The notes under the pieces are model-generated. The model was not told where the DNA came from, made no database searches, and saw nothing but the letters and a program-made list of their open reading frames with translations. A stretch of 12,606 nucleotides of DNA, taken from the NCBI GenBank assembly GCA_011330835.1, contig DRPO01000324.1, positions 1 through 12,606 on the forward strand, written 5' to 3'. The DNA is from Gammaproteobacteria bacterium (GTDB lineage: Bacteria > Pseudomonadota > Gammaproteobacteria > UWMA-0217). A program made the position numbers and the translations under genes. Shown here piece by piece: positions 1-4,751 of the stretch (positions within the stretch are counted from its first letter, which is position 1; every line of letters begins with the position of its first letter).

Positions 1-390
1 AAACATCACGAAGCGGGCGACATGACGCAAGGCGAACCGGTAATATCGGAGACGCGCGCCTCCCAGCGCCTCGGGGCGCGGCATCGAAAAGGACCAGGCC
101 AGATGCGGCGTCCGGCAACGCAGCAACCAGCGCGCCAACCCGACCGCCGCAGCCAGCTCCACGCCGTGGGTAACCAGCAGATCGGCCTTCCGACCCTCCG
201 CGACCGCGGAAAAAGCGATCCAGAAACGCGTCAGACGATCGGAACCGATGCGCTTGAGCCACGCGGGCGCGGTACGCGTGGAGTGGTGACGCCACTGGAG
301 ATCTCCGCTCATCATCGGCTCCAGCCAGCGCCATTCGCCAGCGTCGGAAGCATGGTAGCTTCGCTCTTCGCTGATATTGACGATCTTCAT
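1..390 (-). CDS. Probable glycosyltransferase, N-terminal 130 residues (partial)
   Basis: The minus strand is open without a stop from an ATG at 390 down to the window edge, giving 130 residues; the C-terminal part lies outside. An in-frame stop lies eight codons upstream of the ATG, so this is the most upstream ATG. The N-terminus (MKIVNISEE) is a Rossmann-like first strand. Further on, a stretch reading ADLLVTHGVELAAAVGLARW, then HLAWSFSMPRP, resembles the acceptor-side N-terminal domain of GT4-type glycosyltransferases, in which 'LVTH' and 'HLAWSF(N)' segments are common. The catalytic C-terminal GT-B domain cannot be seen, so the sugar and acceptor are unknown. There is no convincing Shine-Dalgarno sequence, and the 5' region consists of repeat debris. 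A TATATT 8-13 bases upstream of the ATG is too close to be its -10 box unless the message is nearly leaderless. Family call from remembered sequence patterns only. Confidence 0.6.
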   Translation of the reverse strand, partial: MKIVNISEERSYHASDAGEWRWLEPMMSGDLQWRHHSTRTAPAWLKRIGSDRLTRFWIAFSAVAEGRKADLLVTHGVELAAAVGLARWLLRCRTPHLAWSFSMPRPEALGGARLRYYRFALRHVARFVMF

Positions 391-403
391 ATGATCAAGA
401 ATA

Positions 404-445
404 TATACCTCTTACGACCAAGAATACCCCTTTCCGGCCAGGGTG
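404..445. repeat. Decayed single arm of the dispersed fold-back element
   Basis: The sequence starting TATACCTCTTACGACCAAGA and running into AATACCCC and AGGGTG matches, with several substitutions and an altered middle, the outer arm of the three full elements at 4298-4458, 7477-7643 and 8281-8449. No core and no opposite arm follow; the 23-bp tandem repeats begin instead. It therefore looks like a remnant left by deletion or by partial insertion. Confidence 0.55.
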
Positions 446-509
446 AACATGCGGGTTCAACCCGGGCGAACGCACGGTTTCAAACAGGGCGAACACGCAG
501 GTTCGCCCC
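441..509. repeat. Three tandem 23-bp degenerate repeats (REP-like)
   Basis: Units at 441-463, 464-486 and 487-509 each begin GGGYGAAC and carry GGTTC or GGTTTC near base 14. The third unit is itself an imperfect palindrome (GGGCGAAC ... GTTCGCCCC), the first ends in GGTTCAACCC, and the middle one is the most diverged. The array lies in the gap between the small acidic gene and the glycosyltransferase gene and would be transcribed if those two share a message. The motif GGGCGAAC/GTTCGCCC resembles dispersed intergenic palindromes seen in many bacterial genomes. Confidence 0.65.
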
Positions 510-537
510 TGGGGGCGCCGTTGCGCCTGGCGTCTTC

Positions 538-705
538 TCAATCATCCAGATCGACAGGGAAATCCGCCAAGGCGCCATGCCGCTGGATTTCCATCTCGAT
601 CATTTCGGTGCTCTGGTAAAGATCATCGCCGAAGTCGCCGAGATCATCATACTCATCCAGGCCCAATTCGAATTCATCCATTGAAATTTCGGTCGTAATA
701 TCCAT
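538..705 (-). CDS. Small acidic protein, 55 aa, unknown function
   Basis: An ATG at 705 is preceded by GAGGGAG at a spacing of about 7 bases, a good ribosome binding site. The frame runs 55 codons to a TGA at 538-540. The product (MDITTEISMDEFELGLDEYD at the start) is very acidic: about 40% of residues are Asp or Glu, with no Cys, no signal peptide and no membrane segment. The middle alternates D/E with hydrophobic residues and the C-terminus ends PVDLDD. It starts 33 bases after the EEP-family gene stops, on the same strand, so the two are probably co-transcribed. I do not recognise a family. The acidity would suit a protein-binding or nucleic-acid-mimic role, but nothing in the sequence proves this. 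The coding call rests on the ribosome binding site, the spacing and the non-random composition. Confidence 0.6.
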   Translation of the reverse strand: MDITTEISMDEFELGLDEYDDLGDFGDDLYQSTEMIEMEIQRHGALADFPVDLDD

Positions 706-737
706 ATCTACTCTCCCTCTTGGCTAATCCCTTTGGT

Positions 738-1541
738 TCAGTTCAAAACATCCTTGTCGCGAAACTCGCCGCAACGCTTTGGAAATCCGCTTTCCGGCAC
801 ATCGACCTCGATCGACACCGGCAGGTGATCCGAATGTTTGACGCCGTAGACTTCCGATTCGCCCAGCTTGATTTCCGGCGTGACGAAGATGTGGTCGTAG
901 GCGACCTTCGGCTTCCAGCTGGGATAGGTCTTGGCGACAACCCGAGGCGGGCTGAGATCGGTGCTGTCCAGCAACCCCCGGATCTCCTCGGAATGCGCTT
1001 CGGTATTCAAATCGCCCATGACCACCACGTGACGATAGCCGTTGACCAGGCGCCCCAGGTAGTCCAGTTGACGCTTGCGGCTGCGCGCCGACAACGACAA
1101 ATGCGCGAGAATGACGACCAGAGGATCTTCGGGATCGCCAAAATGCGCCTCCAGCGCGCCCCGACCGGGAATGGTGCTCGGCAGCTTGTGCTCAACGACG
1201 CAATGCGCCTCGCAACGGCTGAGAATGGCCAGGCTGTGCTGGGCGACGATCCCCAGGTCCCGATTGACCCGGTGATAACAGTAGGGGAAGCCGGCCTGCT
1301 CGGCGATGTACTCCGGCTGGTGGATAAATTCGCTGCGGATGCTGCCGGCGTCCAGTTCCTGCAGTCCAACGATATCGAAATCCGAGATGAACTCGGCGAT
1401 TCGGTTGAGGTTGTCCCGGCGCTGGGGAAACGGCAGCAAGTGTTTCCAGCTATGCGTAATGTAGTGGCTGAAACGCTTGGTGGGGATACCCACCTGCACG
1501 TTATAGCTCAATAGTCTGATTCGGCCTTGCTGCGCTTCCAT
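738..1541 (-). CDS. Endonuclease/exonuclease/phosphatase (EEP) family protein
   Basis: The 267-residue protein has the ordered motifs of the EEP fold: LSYNVQ (Asn14), LQE (Glu62, metal ligand), GRGAL (127-131), HLSLS (His147), MGDLN (Asp177, Asn179), YDHI (Asp216, His217) and SDHLPV (Asp238, His239, the catalytic pair). This family uses divalent metal to hydrolyse phosphodiester or phosphomonoester bonds; the substrate here may be nucleic acid or a lipid/inositol phosphate. There is no signal peptide, so it is cytoplasmic. The start at 1541 is supported by AGGA at a spacing of 8-9 bases. It lies downstream of dsbA on the same strand with a gap of about 190 bases. An EEP-family gene next to dsbA and cytochrome c4 is also the arrangement I recall from Pseudomonas. 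The catalytic residues all look intact. Substrate unknown. Confidence 0.88.
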   Translation of the reverse strand: MEAQQGRIRLLSYNVQVGIPTKRFSHYITHSWKHLLPFPQRRDNLNRIAEFISDFDIVGLQELDAGSIRSEFIHQPEYIAEQAGFPYCYHRVNRDLGIVAQHSLAILSRCEAHCVVEHKLPSTIPGRGALEAHFGDPEDPLVVILAHLSLSARSRKRQLDYLGRLVNGYRHVVVMGDLNTEAHSEEIRGLLDSTDLSPPRVVAKTYPSWKPKVAYDHIFVTPEIKLGESEVYGVKHSDHLPVSIEVDVPESGFPKRCGEFRDKDVLN

Positions 1542-1734
1542 TGATTACATCCTGATTGATTCGCCCATCATCCGGCGCAGGGCGACTGTGGGAGGACTCT
1601 ACCCGCGCCCACCCCACGGAAGGCGTGCATATCTCTCATATTGGGGCAATACCTCCGGTTACAAAGACAAACGACAAGAAAGCCTTATTCAGCGGGAGTC
1701 TTGACGGATGGACGCAACGCGAGCCGCCGCCAGG

Positions 1735-2454
1735 TCAATTGCGCTCCGCTTTCGCCTCCTCGCGAACCTTGTCGGCCAGAAAGTCGACAACTTCGAACAT
1801 CTCCTCGTAACTCTTGACGCCGTTGCTCAACACCCGGTATTTGCCGCCAACGACCAACGCCGGCACGCCAGTCACGCCATACAGTCTGGCCAACTCCTCG
1901 GCCCGCGCCACCTTGGTGTCGACCGCCATGGAGTGCATGGCGTCGCGAAAGGCTTTTCCATCGACGCCCTGACTCTCGACAAAACGAATCACCGCGTCTT
2001 CGTTTCTCAACTGGCGGTGCTGCTCGTGGATCGCCTGGAACAAGGCCTCGTGCAAGTCGTCCAGCTTGCCCAGGGTCTGCGCCGCATAGAAAACGCGGGC
2101 TCCCAGCTTCCAGGCTGGATTCAAGACTCCGGGAATGCGAACCAGTTCGATATCCGCGGGTTTGGACTTGGCCCATTTCTGAAGCTCGGGCTCAAGACGA
2201 AAACAGTGCGGACAGCCATACCAGAACATCTCCACAACCTCGACCTTGCCGGGATCGACGCTGGTAGGCGCGGGCGAAAACAGCTCGGTGTACTGAATGT
2301 TTTCCCGAAAAACCTTTCGCTTCGGCGCGGCTCTCGTTTCCGAAGCGGAGGGCGCGGCGCTAACCGCCTCCTTTTCAGCGCAAGCCATCACTGGCAGCAA
2401 CAGCGACATAATCAGGGCCAGTTGAAAAATCTTGGACATTCTTTTTATCAGCAT
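1735..2454 (-). CDS. dsbA: Thiol:disulfide interchange protein DsbA
   Basis: This is a periplasmic oxidoreductase that introduces disulfides into exported proteins and is reoxidised by DsbB in the membrane. The 239-residue protein has an export signal (hydrophobic stretch about 9-22), a thioredoxin fold with active site WYGCPHC (Cys81, Cys84), the helical insertion typical of DsbA (about 100-185), and the cis-proline loop TGVPAL (Pro197). CPHC is the classic DsbA dipeptide. The signal ends in VMAC, so cleavage at Cys25 as a lipoprotein is possible; a 30-residue Ala/Ser/Lys-rich linker then leads to the folded domain. The start at 2454 has GGAG about 10 bases upstream; a second ATG at 2439 has only a poor site. 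The gene is separated from cytochrome c4 by a strong terminator, so it should have its own promoter in 2455-2630. Confidence 0.93.
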   Translation of the reverse strand: MLIKRMSKIFQLALIMSLLLPVMACAEKEAVSAAPSASETRAAPKRKVFRENIQYTELFSPAPTSVDPGKVEVVEMFWYGCPHCFRLEPELQKWAKSKPADIELVRIPGVLNPAWKLGARVFYAAQTLGKLDDLHEALFQAIHEQHRQLRNEDAVIRFVESQGVDGKAFRDAMHSMAVDTKVARAEELARLYGVTGVPALVVGGKYRVLSNGVKSYEEMFEVVDFLADKVREEAKAERN

Positions 2455-2633
2455 GGTGAACAGACTCCAGGTTCGCTCCTGTCAACAATAGTAAGGGGTT
2501 CCTTAATCGCGCCTGAACTTCCGCGCTCGCGCGCAAAGTCGGCGACGCCATATTAGCACACCGTGATATTCAGTCCGAAATCACAGGACAATTTCAGCGC
2601 TACAAAACCAGCCATTCCAATCCTCCAGATGCA

Positions 2634-2660
2634 AAAAAGCGGCTCCCGGAGCCGCTTTTT
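2634..2660. terminator. Bidirectional intrinsic terminator after cytochrome c4
   Basis: A perfect GC-rich hairpin (GCGGCTC, loop CCG, GAGCCGC) is flanked by AAAAA on the left and TTTTT on the right, so it gives a U-tract on either strand. It lies 52 bases past the stop codon of the cytochrome c4 gene and upstream of dsbA. It ends the cytochrome message and insulates dsbA. Confidence 0.93.
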
Positions 2661-2711
2661 CGGTTGGCTGTCGGTTGGCGGAAAGAAGACCGTTCCGCCA
2701 GCCCAGCGCCG

Positions 2712-3332
2712 CTACTTTCTCAAACCGGTGATGTATTGCGCAACCGCCTCAATCTCGGCGTCGCTCAGGTGAGCCGCCAGATTGCGCATCATCTTGCCCG
2801 CATCGTTCGAGCGGGCGCCAACCCTGAAGGCCTTGAGCTGATTTTCCACGTATTTGGCTTTCTGGCCAGCCAGCCGTGGAAATTTGGCGGCCGGATTGCC
2901 CGCGCCATCGGGACCATGGCAACCGGTGCAGGCCGCAACGCCAGTCGCGCTGTTGCCGCCGCGATAGACGGTTTCGCCGAGTTCGACCTTGGACTTGTCG
3001 GCCTTGCCGCCCTTCACCTTCTGACTTGAAAAGAACGCGGCCAGATCCTTCATATCCTGGTCGGAGAGACTGGCGACCTGAGGCGACATGGTGGCGTTTT
3101 CGCGCCGCTTCGCCTTGAAATCCGTCAGCTGCTTGTAAAGGTAGGCCTCGCCTTGCCCGGCAAGAGTGGGCCACTCCGGATTGACGCTATTGCCATCCAT
3201 ACCATGACAGGCGCCGCAGACAGCGGCCTTGGCCTTGCCTGCCTCCGCATTGCCGCCTTCGCCGGCAATGGCCAAACCCGAGCAGAGAAGAGACGCTGCC
3301 AGGATACTCTTAACCAAGGAATTTTTAGTCAT
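2712..3332 (-). CDS. Dihaem cytochrome c4
   Basis: A periplasmic, often membrane-associated, electron carrier that passes electrons to terminal oxidases. The 206-residue precursor has a signal peptide (1-23, AIA before the mature GEGG) and two homologous cytochrome c domains. The haem-binding motifs are CGACH (39-43) and CTGCH (135-139). The likely axial methionines are Met82 (ENATMSP) and Met181 or 182 (GKMMRNLA). The length and the two-domain repeat fit cytochrome c4. The start at 3332 has GGAG 10 bases upstream. The gene is divergent from engB across a 240-base gap that must hold both promoters. It has its own terminator. In a sulfur oxidiser it may also receive electrons from SoxXA, but that is inference. 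Confidence 0.93.
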   Translation of the reverse strand: MTKNSLVKSILAASLLCSGLAIAGEGGNAEAGKAKAAVCGACHGMDGNSVNPEWPTLAGQGEAYLYKQLTDFKAKRRENATMSPQVASLSDQDMKDLAAFFSSQKVKGGKADKSKVELGETVYRGGNSATGVAACTGCHGPDGAGNPAAKFPRLAGQKAKYVENQLKAFRVGARSNDAGKMMRNLAAHLSDAEIEAVAQYITGLRK

Positions 3333-3572
3333 TTCAAGTTACTCCAGGATCCTGTTGGATCGATAGCGTCCGGCGCGAGAGCCCGCTGAAAATCCGGCCT
3401 CAACCGTCGCTACCAATGAAAACGGCGCGCATTTATACCATAGTCCCCGCGTTCACGCACCATCTGGAACCGAAAATCGTTCCGGGTTTCCTCCGTTGGC
3501 CTCAAATCGGAAGGGAAACTTCCATCGACCACTGATAGCATTACCCACTAGAGCAACCACCCCGGACGCAGC

Positions 3573-4187
3573 ATGGAATCGAGACCCTCGTCACTCAACC
3601 TGTACCGTTCCGCCCGCTTCGAGCTAAGCGCGGCGACGCCGAAGCAGTTCCCGCGCGAAACCGGCCCGGAAGTGGCCTTCGCCGGTCGCTCCAACGCCGG
3701 CAAGTCCAGCACGCTCAACCGTCTTTGCCAGCAAAAGCAGCTCGCGCGGGTCAGCAAGACGCCGGGACGCACCCAACTGGTCAATTTTTTCCAGCTTTCC
3801 AACGGCGCGCGACTGGTCGACCTGCCCGGCTATGGCTTCGCCAAGGCGCCCGAGGGGGAAATCGCGCGCTGGGGCAGGCTGATCGAGGCCTACCTCAGCC
3901 AGCGAAACAGCCTGCGCGGGCTGATCATCATCATGGACGCCCGACGCCCCATGCGGGAGAAAGACCGCCAGATGCTCGAATGGAGCCAGTATCACGGCAT
4001 TCCGGCGCACATCGTTCTCAACAAGGCGGACAAGCTCAAGCGCGGCGAACTGGCCCGGGCGCGCCAGAAAACCGACGCCCTTCTCAGAAAAGATTTCGAT
4101 TCAGTCTCCCTACAGACATTTTCCGCGCTCAAGGGCGAAGGAATAGACGCGCTTCACACCCGGCTCGATGAGTGGCTGGTAGAGTAG
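3573..4187 (+). CDS. engB: Ribosome biogenesis GTP-binding protein EngB/YsxC/YihA
   Basis: A small essential GTPase of the TrmE-Era-EngA-EngB group that assists late assembly of the large ribosomal subunit. All G motifs are visible in the 204 residues: G1 GRSNAGKSS (38-46), G2 TPGRT (63-67), G3 DLPGYG (83-88), G4 NKAD (150-153) and G5 SALKG (184-188). Length and motif order are normal. The Shine-Dalgarno is weak (CCGGAC about 8 bases before the ATG at 3573), which leaves the start a little uncertain. It is the only plus-strand gene in the window and converges with polA, as yihA does in E. coli. Immediately downstream lies a large inverted repeat that could stop its transcription. Confidence 0.95.
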   Translation: MESRPSSLNLYRSARFELSAATPKQFPRETGPEVAFAGRSNAGKSSTLNRLCQQKQLARVSKTPGRTQLVNFFQLSNGARLVDLPGYGFAKAPEGEIARWGRLIEAYLSQRNSLRGLIIIMDARRPMREKDRQMLEWSQYHGIPAHIVLNKADKLKRGELARARQKTDALLRKDFDSVSLQTFSALKGEGIDALHTRLDEWLVE

Positions 4188-4251
4188 CGCCCGTTCCGCA
4201 ATCAGACGGAAACGGCGGATTTGCCTACACGGATTCCGCAACCAGAGAAAC

Positions 4252-4297
4252 AAAGATGCGCGACCTGAATGGGGTATTCCTGGGCGCGAGAGGCATA
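4252..4297. repeat. Solo right arm of the fold-back element
   Basis: The stretch from AAAGATGCGCGACCTGAATG to GAGAGGCATATA matches the right-hand end of the full elements, beginning in the last bases of the core (compare GAAAAGATGCGCGCCCTGAA at 8403-8422). It directly abuts the full copy at 4298. Together they make a 24-bp perfect inverted repeat, 4265-4288 against 4305-4328, with a 16-base loop, 78 bases past the engB stop. The hairpin has no U-tract but could halt or stabilise transcripts from either direction. Confidence 0.75.
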
Positions 4298-4458
4298 TAC
4301 TTCCCGCGCCCAGGAATACCCCATTCAGGGTGCGTAGGTTTTCGTCGAGAGCAAGGCGTAAAAACGCAGGCATAGTGGGGCTACGTCGAGTTTTTACAAC
4401 GCGGCTATCGGCGAAAAGATGCGTGCCGTGAGTGGGGTATTCCTGGGCGCGGGAAGTA
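4298..4458. repeat. Fold-back (MITE-like) element, copy A
   Basis: A 161-bp element with terminal inverted repeats. Both arms carry CTTCCCGCGCCCAGGAATAC followed by CCC. The core carries the paired blocks TTTTCGTCGA (4339-4348) and TCGGCGAAAA (4408-4417), and inside them GTAAAAAC and GTTTTTAC, so the whole element can fold into one nested hairpin. It has the same core orientation as copy C and the opposite one to copy B. The right end stops one or two bases before the U-tract of the small RNA terminator on the minus strand. Short frames inside it (such as the one reading MPAFLRLALDE) recur only because the DNA repeats; I do not regard them as genes. Confidence 0.85.
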
Positions 4459-4460
4459 CA

Positions 4461-4572
4461 AATAAAAATCCCCGGCCTGGGAGGGCCGGGGCAAAATTAC
4501 GGCTCGACTTGGGGATTCGAGCCATCCCGCTCAGGGAGGATAGCGGGAAGCGCTGGGCTTAAGCGCTTGTAC
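4461..4572 (-). ncRNA. Putative small regulatory RNA at the polA-engB locus (Spot 42 position), C-rich loops
   Basis: Read on the minus strand, about 112 nt fold into four successive stem-loops. SL1 4568-4548: AAGCGCT, loop UAAGCCC. SL2 4547-4526: CCCGCU, loop AUCCUCCCUG, AGCGGG. SL3 4523-4501: GGCUCGA, loop AUCCCCAAG, UCGAGCC. SL4 4491-4470: CCCCGGCC, loop CUCCCA, GGCCGGGG, followed by AUUUUUAUUU as an intrinsic terminator. All stems are perfect and every loop holds CCC or more. A TAGAAT -10 box preceded by TGA sits at the right distance upstream. The 3' end is 310 bases past the polA stop. Spot 42 (spf) lies between polA and yihA in enterobacteria, and from memory Pseudomonas ErsA and Xanthomonas sX13 are comparable sRNAs, the latter with C-rich loops; identity with any of them is not shown. 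No reading frame of note lies inside. The exact 5' end is inferred. Confidence 0.8.
4470..4491 (-). terminator. Intrinsic terminator of the small RNA
   Basis: An 8-bp perfect GC stem with a 6-base loop (CTCCCA) is followed on the minus strand by ATTTTTATTT (4469-4460). On the plus strand the hairpin is followed only by CAAAATTA, so the orientation is clearly minus. Confidence 0.88.
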
Positions 4573-4579
4573 GATAGAC

Positions 4580-4610
4580 ATTCTATCACAAAAATAGTTC
4601 AAGAAAACAA
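4580..4610 (-). promoter_or_regulatory. Putative sigma-70 promoter of the small RNA (extended -10)
   Basis: On the minus strand, TAGAAT (4585-4580) is directly preceded by TGA, an extended -10 (TGN). A -35 is weak: TTGTTT at 4610-4605 gives a long 19-base spacer, while TTGAAC at 4602-4597 would be only 11 bases away. The region around it is AT-rich in otherwise GC-rich DNA. The start of transcription would fall at about 4573-4571, just before SL1. Confidence 0.6.
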
Positions 4611-4619
4611 GTGCTGGCG

Positions 4620-4751
4620 ACAAAAAAACAAGGAACTCCGTCACAGTTCTGGGCTACACACCCCTTTCCTAACATCGCCTTCGATTGAAATATCAATAGG
4701 ATAGCCCTCTTTCGGAGGGTAAATCCCTATCCCGCGGGAACGGTTTTCCGG
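4620..4751. other. Intergenic region between polA stop and small RNA promoter
   Basis: No gene is visible. Reading with polA on the minus strand, a nested hairpin lies at 4730-4696: the outer stem pairs ATAGGGAT with ATCCTAT, the inner pairs CCCTC with GAGGG across CGAAA. No U-tract follows, so it is at best a processing or stability element of the polA 3' end. Further on, GAACTCCGTCACAGTTC (4633-4649) is a 5-bp dyad about 70 bases upstream of the small RNA start and could be an operator; this is speculative. Confidence 0.4.

Noticed and set aside
441..509. Short CRISPR array
   Set aside because: The 23-bp units are contiguous with no unique spacers, and no cas gene is present.
22..684. A 220-codon plus-strand open frame at the left edge
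   Set aside because: It crosses the repeats and lies opposite two minus-strand frames that have better support (the glycosyltransferase-like start and the small acidic gene).
720..1514. A 264-codon plus-strand open frame opposite the EEP-family gene
   Set aside because: Shadow frame; the minus strand carries the complete set of EEP catalytic motifs.
4641..4656. CRP-type site upstream of the small RNA (TGTGA on the minus strand), recalling CRP control of Spot 42
   Set aside because: Only one half-site is present; the partner six bases away reads TCCTT rather than TCACA. Too weak to claim.
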